A stretch of 6,992 nt of DNA from an uncultured Sulfitobacter sp. (GCA_937923365.1 CALAIJ010000229.1:1-6992); one strand, 5' to 3'; shown: positions 1 to 6,635, counted from the first letter of the stretch. Notes: a model not told the origin generated them from the sequence alone. Numbers and translations are program-made.

Positions 1-943
1 TGTCGTAGAACTGTCCGATGAAGGCTTCCAGCACTTCGGCTGCGTCCACATCCGCTCCGACGCGGGGATAGAAATCACGGTTTCCCCAGTTCTGATTGGC
101 GCGGATAAAGAACACCTGCACGCAGGCCTGCCCCTGCTCCAGATGCAGTGCAATGATATCGGCTTCGGATACGTTCTGCGGATTAATGCCTTGGGCGGTT
201 TGTACCTGCGTCAGGGCCTTGATCCGGTCCCGCAAAGCGGCGGCGCGCTCGAACTCCATCTCCTCTGAGGCGGCGTTCATCTCGGCGGCCAACCGCGCCT
301 GAATATCGGTGGTTTTGCCGGACAGGAACCGCTCTGCATCCTTGACGGTCTGTTTGTAGGCGGCGGGTGTGATCTTGCCCACGCAAGGGGCAGAGCACCG
401 CTTGATCTGGTGCTGCAAACAGGGGCGCGTCCGGCTCTCGAACATGGCGTTGGAGCAGTCGCGCAGCAAGAACACCCGCTGTAACTGGTTCAGGGTCCGG
501 TTGACCGCCCCCGCGCTGGCGAAAGGACCGTAGTATGCACCCTTTTCCTTTTTGGCACCGCGGTGTTTTTTGATCTGCGGATAATCGTGTTCAGAGGTCA
601 CGAGGATATTCGGAAAGCTCTTGTCGTCGCGCAGCAGCACGTTGAACTTGGGCTTGAGTTGCTTGATCAGGTTCTGCTCAAGCAGCAGCGCTTCGGTCTC
701 TGTCTTGGTGGTCAGAAACATCATCGACGCGGTATTGGCGATCATCCGGGAAATGCGCCCGGTATGCCCTGTTGGCCGTGCATAAGAGCTGACCCGCGCC
801 CGCAAATTGCGCGCTTTGCCCACGTAAAGCACACGGCTTTCCGCGTCGAGCATCCGGTAAACACCGGGTGAGCTGTCGATCGTCTTGAGGTAGGATTGGA
901 TCACCTCATGGCCGGTTGGCGTTGTTTGCGTGTCGTTGCTCAT
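1..943 (-). CDS. uvrC: UvrABC excinuclease subunit C (3' part beyond the left edge)
   Basis: UvrC makes the dual incisions around bulky DNA lesions in cytoplasmic nucleotide excision repair, acting with UvrA and UvrB. About 314 N-terminal residues are visible; the family is usually a little over 600, so the RNase H-like 5'-nuclease and HhH domains lie outside the window. Seen here: a GIY-YIG nuclease domain at about residues 24-105 (SSPGVYRM, then LYVGKARNLRARV, then TETEALLLEQN and NVLLRDDKSFPN). Four cysteines at C163, C175, C183 and C187 have the spacing of the Fe-S cluster cysteines described for E. coli UvrC. A UVR (UvrB-binding) helical motif lies at about residues 212-244 (AASEEMEFERAAALRDRI). 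The ATG at 943 was chosen because the protein begins about 25 residues before the GIY-YIG motif, as usual; no good Shine-Dalgarno precedes it. The reading frame is intact across the visible part. It lies 287 bp downstream of the SDR gene on the same strand, so it may have its own promoter. Confidence 0.97.
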   Translation of the reverse strand, partial: MSNDTQTTPTGHEVIQSYLKTIDSSPGVYRMLDAESRVLYVGKARNLRARVSSYARPTGHTGRISRMIANTASMMFLTTKTETEALLLEQNLIKQLKPKFNVLLRDDKSFPNILVTSEHDYPQIKKHRGAKKEKGAYYGPFASAGAVNRTLNQLQRVFLLRDCSNAMFESRTRPCLQHQIKRCSAPCVGKITPAAYKQTVKDAERFLSGKTTDIQARLAAEMNAASEEMEFERAAALRDRIKALTQVQTAQGINPQNVSEADIIALHLEQGQACVQVFFIRANQNWGNRDFYPRVGADVDAAEVLEAFIGQFYD

Positions 944-1230
944 CAGGGGTGTGATTCTCTGCTTTGCTGCAATACGGGCGGAACGCCTACAATACTTAAC
1001 ATGTCCACCGTTCGTGTGGATAACTCTGAGGGTAACTTGGTGTCTTCGCCAATTTCTCTTTGTTTTCTGGACCCTTCAGCGGTTTGCCTGTTTTTTAGGC
1101 ACTTTTCCAATGCATTGATATCAAAGGAAACTTTTCTTTCCCAGAACCAATCCATTGAAACTAAAGGGATTTTGAAGCCCGCCGTTAATCCTTTGTTCAT
1201 ACCGTGTACAACTTTGGACAATAGGGGCCG
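944..1230. other. Gene-free AT-richer spacer upstream of uvrC
   Basis: This 287-bp stretch separates the SDR gene stop from the uvrC start and is clearly richer in A+T than its neighbours. It contains a perfect DnaA box (1015-1023), a hyphenated inverted repeat TCCAC-N7-GTGGA (1004-1020) overlapping that box, a 10-bp palindrome TTGATATCAA (1115-1124), and a GANTC site (953-957) just before the uvrC start. No convincing -35/-10 pair or intrinsic terminator was found by eye. A 92-codon open frame crosses it (TTG start at 1221, stop at 943-945), but it uses many codons rare in the neighbours (TTA, CTA, AGA) and resembles no known protein. It is probably the uvrC leader and promoter region. Confidence 0.6.
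1015..1023 (-). promoter_or_regulatory. DnaA box (perfect TTATCCACA on the minus strand)
   Basis: The plus strand reads TGTGGATAA, the exact complement of the consensus DnaA box. It lies about 72 bp upstream of the uvrC start, in a gene-free AT-richer spacer and inside a TCCAC-N7-GTGGA inverted repeat. Only one perfect box is present, which argues against a replication origin. A single DnaA site in a promoter could modulate uvrC transcription. Function is inferred; a 9-bp match can occur by chance. Confidence 0.35.
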
Positions 1231-2010
1231 CTATTCAACCCCCAGCACGTCCGGTGTCTGCCACGCCAGATGCTGCCCACCGTCCACGCAAAGCAACTGA
1301 CCCGTCACCGCAGGTGCGTCCAGAAAGTAGCCCAATGCGGCGGTGATATCCTCGGGGTTGCTTCCCCGTTCCAGCACGGTATTTGCGCGTTGCGCTGCAA
1401 AATGATCCTCGCTTTGGCGCGATGCACGCAGTGTCGGACCGGGCCCGATGGCATTGACCCGCAGCTGCGGGGCCAGCGCCTGCGCCGTGGTTTGGGTCAT
1501 CGCCCACAGACCCATTTTTGCCAGCGTATAGGTCATGAACTCTGGCGTGAGTTTGCGCACCCGCTGATCGATCATGTTGACGATCAGGCCGCTGGCAATG
1601 GGCTCTCCGCTGGCATCCTTTGCGGCCGGCAAATCCTGCGCAGCCATGGCTTGGGTCAGTACAAAAGGCGCGCGCAGGTTGCTGTTCATGTGACGGTCCC
1701 AGCTGTCGCGCGTCGCCGAAACCACGGTGTCGTAGTCAAAGACGGACGCGTTGTTGACCAGACAGGTAACAGGGCCACCCAAACCCTTTGCGGCGCGGGG
1801 CAACAAGGTTTGCATGTCATCCTCGACCAGAAGGTCGGCCTGCAGGGCGACGCCCGTACGGCCCATGGCCTTGATCTGGGCAACCACCTCTGATGCGGCT
1901 TCCGCCGAGCGGGCGTAATGCACCGCAACGTCATATCCGCGCTCTGCCAGATAGAGCGCCATCGCGCGGCCCAGCCGTGTGCCTGCTCCTGTGACCAATG
2001 CCCGCTTCAT
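1231..2010 (-). CDS. SDR-family oxidoreductase, pteridine reductase (FolM/PTR1)-like
   Basis: A 259-residue NADPH-type short-chain dehydrogenase/reductase of usual family length. The Rossmann fold opens with TGAGTRLG at residues 7-14. An arginine at position 12 within a TGxxxRxG pattern is typical of pteridine reductases, not of ordinary SDRs. It is followed by NNAS (86-89), aspartate D148 in VNMIDQR where classical SDRs have the catalytic serine, and the YTLAK catalytic pair Y161/K165. The end has RVNAIGPGPTL (184-194) and VTGQLLCVDGGQHL. The Asp-Tyr-Lys set and NNAS resemble protozoan PTR1 and bacterial FolM, which reduce dihydropterins or dihydrofolate in the cytoplasm. The actual substrate is inferred. 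The ATG at 2010 lies 3 nt after the antiporter stop with no clear Shine-Dalgarno, suggesting translational coupling. The stop is TAG at 1231-1233. It could instead act on an unrelated carbonyl compound. Confidence 0.9.
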   Translation of the reverse strand: MKRALVTGAGTRLGRAMALYLAERGYDVAVHYARSAEAASEVVAQIKAMGRTGVALQADLLVEDDMQTLLPRAAKGLGGPVTCLVNNASVFDYDTVVSATRDSWDRHMNSNLRAPFVLTQAMAAQDLPAAKDASGEPIASGLIVNMIDQRVRKLTPEFMTYTLAKMGLWAMTQTTAQALAPQLRVNAIGPGPTLRASRQSEDHFAAQRANTVLERGSNPEDITAALGYFLDAPAVTGQLLCVDGGQHLAWQTPDVLGVE

Positions 2011-2013
2011 GGC

Positions 2014-2970
2014 CTAGACCAGCACAATAATGAGGTAGAGCGCATAAAGCGCCGACAGGATCACGCCCCAGACCCGCGTAATGTCGCGGCCCAGAAACAC
2101 GAAAGGGATCAACAGCAAGGACGCGCCCAACATGACCCAAAGATCGAACCGCAGGAATTCCGGATCAACGGGGATCGGCCCCACAAGGGAGGCCACGCCC
2201 ATGATCGCCAGCAGGTTGAACATGTTAGAGCCGATCACATTGCCCAGCGCCACATCCGCCTGACGGCGCAGGGCCGCCATCACAGTTGTTGCAAGCTCTG
2301 GCAGTGAGGTGCCGATGGCCACAACGGTCAGGCCAATGACCGTATCACTCACGTTCCAAGCTTTGGCGATTATAGTGGCATTGCTGACCAGAAGTTCCGC
2401 CCCCAAAGGCAGGCCGATCATCCCCAGAATAAGGAAGATGGTGATCTTCCACGTGGGCATATCAGGGTCCGCCCCTTCGGGTTCGTCCTCATCGTCTGGC
2501 AAGCCCTTGCAGGCATTTCGGTGACTGCGCGCCTCGCGGAACTGGTCCAACAGCATCAGCAGCAATCCCGCCAGCAAGATCAGTGCCGCGATCCAGTCAA
2601 AGACACCCCGGTACGCCAGTGCAATGAACAGCAGACTTGCCGCGATCATGTAGTTGTAGGTCTTGGAGGTCTGGCACTCCGATGTGTGCATCGTCGCCAG
2701 CAATGCGGGAATGCCCAGCACCAGCAGAATATTCGCGGTGTTCGAGCCGACAACATTGCCCAGCGCCATGCCCGGCACACCATCCAGCACAGCAGAAATG
2801 GAGATCAGCAACTCGGGCGCGGACGTGCCAAATGCCACGATTGTCAGGCTCACGATCAATGCAGGCACGCCTAGGCGCAGGGACAGGTTCACCGCACCTT
2901 TTACCAGCGCATCGCCTGCCAACAGCAAGATGACCAAGCCAAGGATCAGAAGGCCCCACGCCGCAACCAT
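2014..2970 (-). CDS. Calcium/sodium antiporter, CaCA family (YrbG-like)
   Basis: A 318-residue inner-membrane cation exchanger. Two inverted homologous halves each carry the CaCA alpha-repeat signature: GTSAPE at 48-53 with GNVVGSN at 71-77, and GTSLPE at 220-225 with GNVIGSN at 243-249. The conserved glutamates E53 and E225 are expected to bind the cation. About ten hydrophobic segments are visible. The cytoplasmic loop between halves (about 145-172) is acidic, with nine Asp/Glu among residues 159-170. The family exchanges Ca2+ for Na+ or H+, but bacterial members vary in cation and this one is untested. Its ATG overlaps the TGA of the upstream microprotein by one base (TGATG), and an AGAGGA ribosome site (2978-2983) lies 7 nt before it. 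The SDR gene follows after 3 nt. The frame is intact and all key residues are present. Confidence 0.94.
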   Translation of the reverse strand: MVAAWGLLILGLVILLLAGDALVKGAVNLSLRLGVPALIVSLTIVAFGTSAPELLISISAVLDGVPGMALGNVVGSNTANILLVLGIPALLATMHTSECQTSKTYNYMIAASLLFIALAYRGVFDWIAALILLAGLLLMLLDQFREARSHRNACKGLPDDEDEPEGADPDMPTWKITIFLILGMIGLPLGAELLVSNATIIAKAWNVSDTVIGLTVVAIGTSLPELATTVMAALRRQADVALGNVIGSNMFNLLAIMGVASLVGPIPVDPEFLRFDLWVMLGASLLLIPFVFLGRDITRVWGVILSALYALYLIIVLV

Positions 2971-3134
2971 CAGCTTTTCCTCTTACAGCTACAGGGGCCC
3001 TTGCCGATGCGGTACCGCCCGCAGGCGTCGCACTTGGTCTGGGTCAGCCGTTTGGAGCCGAGCCAGTGCATCTTGCCAAAAAACGCCAGCACGCCCATGA
3101 CGACCAGAAACAAAATGACAATTTTTGCGATCAA
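2970..3134 (-). CDS. Membrane-anchored cysteine-motif microprotein (54 aa)
   Basis: A 54-codon frame filling the space between the S49 peptidase and the antiporter. Residues 2-19 form one hydrophobic segment (IAKIVILFLVVMGVLAFF). A short basic region and then a compact cysteine motif follow: KCDACGRYRIGKGPCSC, with C35-x2-C38 and C48-x-C50. That pattern fits a minimal zinc-ribbon or other metal-binding knuckle on the soluble face of the membrane. It is packed like a real operon gene: the proposed TTG start (3132-3134) overlaps the peptidase TGA, and its own TGA overlaps the antiporter ATG by one base. An in-frame ATG at 3096-3098 (residue 13) is the alternative start but would cut off most of the membrane segment. 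Neither start has a good Shine-Dalgarno, so coupling to the peptidase is likely. Function unknown; it may be conserved in Rhodobacteraceae, which is from memory and unverified. Confidence 0.72.
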   Translation of the reverse strand: MIAKIVILFLVVMGVLAFFGKMHWLGSKRLTQTKCDACGRYRIGKGPCSCKRKS

Positions 3135-3928
3135 AGGCCGAACCGCGCGAAGGCCGCGCGCTCCTCGATGCCATGGACAGCATCCTGAACCATCTGCATG
3201 CCAAAGCGTGACAGAAGCCCGCGCTTGGCACCGAAGCGCTTGAATTTCACCTTGTCGCCAAAGCGGTCCTGCATCATCGGACGCAAGTGCCCGACCCCGT
3301 CAATAAGACCCAGTTCCGTGGCGCGTTTGGACAGCCAAATCTCGCCGGTGAAAAGGTCTTGATCCTCGGGCAGTTTGCCTGCGCGGCGCGTATTCACGTG
3401 GTCTTTGAAATTCTCGTGGATGTCCTCCAGAAGTGTCTTCAGCCGCGCCACGTCTTCGGGGTTTTCAGGGCGGAACGGGTCCAGCATGCTTTTGGATTTG
3501 CCCGCCGTGTAAACGCGCCGTTCCACACCGTGTTCCTTGATAAACTCATGCACCCCGAATGACGCCGAAATCACACCGATAGACCCCACCACCGAACTGG
3601 GATCACCGTAGATTTCATCCGCCGCAGCCGCCAGCCAGTACCCGCCAGAGGCGGCCACGTCCTCGACGAACGCGATGACGGGAATTTTCTTTTCCTCAGC
3701 CAGCCTGCGGATCCGCGCCCCGATCAACGAGGACTGCACAGGGCTGCCACCGGGCGAATTGATTTCCAACGCAACGGCCACTGGCTTGCCCTTCGAAAAC
3801 GCTTTTTCAATCACGGGGGCCAGCGTCGCGTCGTTCAACGCCGCGCGGCCCTGGCTGCCGATCACGCCCGAGAGGCGGATCACAGCGACCGTCGGGTCGG
3901 ATTTCATAAAGGGCAGGAAGCGTTTCAT
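3131..3928 (-). CDS. S49 family serine peptidase (SppA/SohB-like)
   Basis: A 265-residue single-domain member of peptidase family S49, which uses a Ser-Lys dyad, classically to degrade signal peptides and membrane-protein fragments. Seen: ALEINSPGGSP (53-63), a conserved substrate-groove loop; the nucleophile S94 in VAASGGYWLA (91-100); VVGSIGVIS (113-121); and TAGKSKSMLDPF (141-152), where K146 lies 52 residues after S94, matching the Ser-Lys spacing of short bacterial SppA. FTGEIWLSKRATELGLIDGVG (193-213) is also family-typical. No N-terminal membrane anchor or signal peptide is visible, so a cytoplasmic or membrane-peripheral location is inferred, unlike E. coli SppA and SohB. The start at 3928 is preceded by GAGGTG (3931-3936), which is close to the ATG. 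The gene lies 52 bp after the permease stop, the largest gap inside the presumed operon, and overlaps the downstream microprotein start. Confidence 0.94.
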   Translation of the reverse strand: MKRFLPFMKSDPTVAVIRLSGVIGSQGRAALNDATLAPVIEKAFSKGKPVAVALEINSPGGSPVQSSLIGARIRRLAEEKKIPVIAFVEDVAASGGYWLAAAADEIYGDPSSVVGSIGVISASFGVHEFIKEHGVERRVYTAGKSKSMLDPFRPENPEDVARLKTLLEDIHENFKDHVNTRRAGKLPEDQDLFTGEIWLSKRATELGLIDGVGHLRPMMQDRFGDKVKFKRFGAKRGLLSRFGMQMVQDAVHGIEERAAFARFGL

Positions 3929-3980
3929 ATCACCTCATGTAGAGCGGGGGGGCGTACCAAACAAGGCGCAGGTCTCTGCA

Positions 3981-4742
3981 TTATTGCCGGATCCGCCAGC
4001 CAGTGCGGAAAATCCACCAGATCACGGTCAGGCAGGCCGCCGTGAACAGGCAAATCGCCAGCAAACTGGTAAAGACCGGCACGTCCGCCGTGTCAAAGAA
4101 CGCCCAGCGAAAGCCCGAAATCAGGTAGACCACCGGATTGAACATCGAGATCGACTGCCACACGGGCGGCAGCATGCTGATCGAGTAGAACGACCCTCCA
4201 AGGAAGATCAGTGGCGTGATCAGCAAAAGCGGAATGATCTGCAACTGCTCGAAATTGCCTGCCCAGATGCCCAGAATGAAACCGAACAGCGAAAAGCTGA
4301 TGGTGGTCAGCACCAAAAACAGCAGCATCGCGAAGGGGTGCGCAATCGAGATGTCCACAAAGAAGAACGCCGTCACAAGGATGATCAACCCGATGATCAG
4401 CGCTTTGGTCGCGGCCGCCCCCACATAGCCGATCACAATTTCGATGAACGAAATGGGCGCGGACAAAAGTTCAAAGAACGTGCCGATGAACTTTGGGAAA
4501 TAGATGCCGAAGGACGCATTCGAAATCGATTGCGTGATCACTGTCAGCATGATCAGCCCCGGCACGATAAAGGCGCCATAGCTGATGCCCTCGACTTCTT
4601 GAATGCGGCTGCCGATGGCGGCACCGAAGACCACAAAGTAAAGCGACGTCGAGATCACAGGCGCCAGAAAGCTCTGCGCGATAGTGCGGAAAAACCGGAA
4701 CATCTCGAAAATGTAGATGGAGCGGATCGCGGTCCAGTTCAT
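3981..4742 (-). CDS. ABC-2 type transporter permease (YadH-like)
   Basis: A 253-residue inner-membrane permease with about six hydrophobic segments (roughly 22-42, 56-78, 103-128, 136-160, 168-188, 222-246). The ABC-2 signature region spans about 177-213, with [17 protein letters not shown] followed by [13 protein letters not shown]. Length and sequence character match E. coli YadH. It should form a homodimeric pore driven by the ATPase encoded immediately upstream and export a substrate that cannot be deduced. YadGH-type pairs are distant relatives of polysaccharide, drug and lipid exporters. The start at 4742 is supported by a strong AAGGAGG ribosome site (4750-4756) 7 nt upstream, inside the end of the ATPase gene, and by a 4-bp ATGA overlap with it. 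The stop TAA is at 3981-3983. Confidence 0.93.
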   Translation of the reverse strand: MNWTAIRSIYIFEMFRFFRTIAQSFLAPVISTSLYFVVFGAAIGSRIQEVEGISYGAFIVPGLIMLTVITQSISNASFGIYFPKFIGTFFELLSAPISFIEIVIGYVGAAATKALIIGLIILVTAFFFVDISIAHPFAMLLFLVLTTISFSLFGFILGIWAGNFEQLQIIPLLLITPLIFLGGSFYSISMLPPVWQSISMFNPVVYLISGFRWAFFDTADVPVFTSLLAICLFTAACLTVIWWIFRTGWRIRQ

Positions 4743-5668
4743 GCCGCGTCCTCCTTCACGAAGTTCACAAAGATGTCTTCGAGACTGGATTGCCGTGTCA
4801 CCACATCCCGCAGGGTCAGGCCCGCTGCGGCCACCTCTGACAACAGTTTGGTGATCCCTGTGCGTTCAGCGCGGGTGTCATAGGTATAGATCAAAGCCAT
4901 GCCGTCATCCGACAGCCGCAGCGCATCCGACTGCAAGCTGTCCGGCACGGTATCGATCTTAGCGGTCAGTTGCACTTCCAGCTCTTTCTGGCCCATGCGC
5001 TGCATCAACTTGTCTTTGTCCTCGACCAGCAGCAACTCGCCCCCTGCGATGATACCGACGCGGTCCGCGATGGCTTCGGCCTCTTCGATGTAGTGCGTGG
5101 TCAGGATGATCGTCACGCCTTCGGCCTTGAGACCCGCAACCACCTTCCACATGTCCTTGCGCAACTCCACGTCCACACCAGCGGTCGGCTCGTCCAGAAA
5201 CAGGACACGCGGGTCATGTGCCAGCGCCTTGGCAATCAGCACGCGGCGCTTCATGCCGCCGGAAAGCTCGCGGATTTGCGCATCTTTTTTGTCCCAAAGA
5301 GACAATTGTCGCAGCACCTTTTCAATGGCCGCATCGTCAGATGATTTGCCAAACAACCCACGTGAAAAGCGCACGGTATTGATCACCCGCTCGAACGGTT
5401 CAAGGTTGATCTCTTGCGGGACCAGACCGATCATTTTGCGCGCGGCGCGAAAGTCGCGAACGATATCATGCCCGCCGACACTGACGGTGCCGGACGTGGC
5501 TGTCGTAATTCCGCAGATGGTGGAAATCAGCGTGGTCTTGCCCGCCCCATTTGGACCCAGCAGCGCCAGAATCTCGCCCGAGCGGATGCCCAGATTGACA
5601 CCTTTCAGCGCCTCGAACCCGCCCTTGTAGGCTTTGCGCAGATCTTTGATTGTGACAATGTCGGTCAT
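4739..5668 (-). CDS. ABC transporter ATP-binding protein (YadG-like)
   Basis: A 309-residue cytoplasmic ATPase that powers the adjacent ABC-2 permease. All nucleotide-binding motifs are intact: Walker A GPNGAGKT at 38-45, Q-loop Q85 (GLVPQE), signature LSGGMKRR at 135-142, Walker B VLFLDE at 155-160 with E160 as catalytic base, D-loop AGVD at 163-166, and switch histidine H192 (TTHYIEEAE). About 90 residues follow the core domain and end in [16 protein letters not shown], the C-terminal extension common in ABC-2 exporter ATPases. The length is close to E. coli YadG. The ATG at 5668 is preceded by GGAGGT (5672-5677), supporting this start. It is the first gene of the minus-strand operon and is divergent from the EEP-fold gene. 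Specificity is unknown; export, not import, is inferred from the partner and lack of a binding protein. Confidence 0.96.
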   Translation of the reverse strand: MTDIVTIKDLRKAYKGGFEALKGVNLGIRSGEILALLGPNGAGKTTLISTICGITTATSGTVSVGGHDIVRDFRAARKMIGLVPQEINLEPFERVINTVRFSRGLFGKSSDDAAIEKVLRQLSLWDKKDAQIRELSGGMKRRVLIAKALAHDPRVLFLDEPTAGVDVELRKDMWKVVAGLKAEGVTIILTTHYIEEAEAIADRVGIIAGGELLLVEDKDKLMQRMGQKELEVQLTAKIDTVPDSLQSDALRLSDDGMALIYTYDTRAERTGITKLLSEVAAAGLTLRDVVTRQSSLEDIFVNFVKEDAA

Positions 5669-5749
5669 AGGACCTCCCCCCGCGATTTCGGCGAACCTAG
5701 ACCGGAACGCAGGGAAGGAACAGGGGCCCGGGCAAAAGGGAACACCTCA
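5669..5749. promoter_or_regulatory. Divergent spacer with the promoters of the ABC operon and the EEP gene
   Basis: This 81-bp spacer lies between two divergent starts, so it should contain the leftward operon promoter and the rightward promoter of the EEP gene. Ribosome sites are visible at both ends: GGAGGT on the minus strand (5672-5677) and AAGGG on the plus strand (5736-5740, 9 nt before the ATG). A GC-rich palindromic patch GGGGCCCGGG (5723-5732) lies near the plus-strand start. No -35/-10 pair stands out by eye. Promoter content is inferred from gene orientation only. Confidence 0.5.
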
Positions 5750-6550
5750 ATGCGGATCATGTGTCTGAATGGCTGGGGCGGGAAGATGCATGGCCCTCTT
5801 TTGTCGTACCTGTCAGCGCAGCAACCGGACGTGTTGTGCCTGCAAGAGGTCGTTTCCAGCCCGGCAAGCGACAAGGACTGGCTGGTTTACCGCGATGGCG
5901 ATCACGTGCTGGACCAACGCGCAAACTTCTTTCGCGACATCTGCGGCGCATTGCCGGATCATGCGGCAACCTTTTGTCCTGCGGCGGAAGGGGTTTTATG
6001 GGACGGGAATGTGTCTGTGCCTTCGCAATGGGGGCTGGCCACTTTTGTGCACCGCAATCTGACGGTGACGGCGCAAATCCAAGGCTTTGTTCACAAGGGA
6101 TTTTCCGGCAAGGGTTTCGGCGATCATCCCCGCTCACGCAGTGCACACGGGGTTCGCCTTTTCGACCGGAGGCGCGAGACGATGGTGTCGATCACCCAAA
6201 TGCACGGGTTGCGCGATCTGGCCGGAAAGATGGACACACCTGCGCGGACCGCACAGGCACAGCGCTTGCTTGCCATGTCCGATCAGATTTCCGAGCCGAA
6301 TGATCTGCGCATTCTATGTGGCGATTTCAACGTGGCGGCAGGCAGCGAAACCCTGTCTTTGACCCGGGACGCAGGCTTTACCGAACTGGTGACATCCGGC
6401 GGCTTTGCCGGCACCCGCACCAGCCAGTACAAAAAGCCGGAACGGTTCGCGGATTACATGCTGGTCAACAGGCCCGAGGCCGTGTTGTCGTTTGAGGTCG
6501 TCTATCAGCCGGAGGTGTCGGACCACTGCCCACTGGTGCTGGAGATCTAG
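5750..6550 (+). CDS. Endonuclease/exonuclease/phosphatase (EEP) fold protein
   Basis: A 266-residue metal-dependent phosphoesterase of the DNase I / exonuclease III / inositol-phosphatase superfamily. The catalytic motifs occur in the expected order: N7 in MRIMCLNGWG, metal-binding E33 in CLQEV, H152 in TQMHGL, D192 and N194 in CGDFNV, D235 in FADYMLV, and the terminal D258/H259 pair in VSDHCP. There is no signal peptide, so it is probably cytoplasmic. The substrate cannot be assigned; relatives cut DNA, RNA, sphingomyelin or phosphoinositides. The ATG at 5750 was chosen because AAGGG lies 9 nt upstream and the EEP fold begins right at this methionine. A longer in-frame extension back to 5414 would run antisense through the ABC ATPase gene. 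The stop TAG (6548-6550) is unusual: TA is the apparent target duplication and G is the first base of the inserted element downstream. The original stop was probably TAA. Confidence 0.92.
   Translation: MRIMCLNGWGGKMHGPLLSYLSAQQPDVLCLQEVVSSPASDKDWLVYRDGDHVLDQRANFFRDICGALPDHAATFCPAAEGVLWDGNVSVPSQWGLATFVHRNLTVTAQIQGFVHKGFSGKGFGDHPRSRSAHGVRLFDRRRETMVSITQMHGLRDLAGKMDTPARTAQAQRLLAMSDQISEPNDLRILCGDFNVAAGSETLSLTRDAGFTELVTSGGFAGTRTSQYKKPERFADYMLVNRPEAVLSFEVVYQPEVSDHCPLVLEI
6548..6549. repeat. Left TA target-site duplication
   Basis: TA directly precedes the left terminal repeat and is also the first two bases of the EEP gene stop codon. It pairs with TA at 6935-6936. Confidence 0.7.
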
Positions 6551-6580
6551 GGTCAGGACCCATTAATCCGGCACCACTGG
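6550..6580 (+). repeat. Left terminal inverted repeat (31 bp)
   Basis: It begins GGGTCAGGACCC and ends CACCACTGG. It matches the reverse complement of 6904-6934 at 27 of 31 positions, with mismatches at positions 13, 15, 21 and 24 of the repeat. The outer 12 bases are a near-palindrome, failing only at the central AG. Confidence 0.85.
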
Positions 6581-6607
6581 TTTGACAGATTTTTCTCGTG
6601 ACCATTG

Positions 6608-6635
6608 CCTGTCAGGGCATCGCTTGCGATGTCCC
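6608..6635 (+). repeat. Internal hairpin 1, with repeat motif copy 1
   Basis: CATCGC (6618-6623) and GCGATG (6626-6631) form a perfect 6-bp stem with a TT loop. GGG (6615-6617) and CCC (6633-6635) can extend it past a bulged T. The 5' part CCTGTCAGGGCATCGC (6608-6623) recurs at 6696-6711 with 14 of 16 matches. Confidence 0.6.

Noticed and set aside
1085..1101. Hairpin GCCT...AGGC with a T-run as a terminator
   Set aside because: The stem is only about four base pairs and the T-run lies in the loop, not after the stem.
1115..1124. FNR/FnrL site at TTGATATCAA
   Set aside because: The FNR consensus needs four bases between TTGAT and ATCAA. Here the half-sites abut, so it is only a palindrome.
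943..1221. 92-codon minus-strand frame in the spacer, ending in TGATG at the uvrC start
   Set aside because: It starts with TTG without a ribosome site, uses many codons rare in the neighbours (TTA, CTA, AGA), and has no recognisable domain. The TGATG junction with uvrC is probably coincidence, though a conservation check would be worthwhile.
944..1230. Replication origin
   Set aside because: Only one good DnaA box is present; there is no cluster of boxes and no origin-associated gene in the window.
3675..4883. 402-codon plus-strand frame
   Set aside because: It lies antisense across the permease, the S49 gene and the end of the ATPase. The protein is low-complexity and Arg/Gln/His/Asp-rich, as expected of an antisense shadow in high-GC DNA.
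5414..5749. N-terminal extension of the EEP protein to give 378 residues
   Set aside because: The extension is antisense to the ABC ATPase and has no domain. The EEP fold begins at the methionine at 5750, which has a ribosome site.
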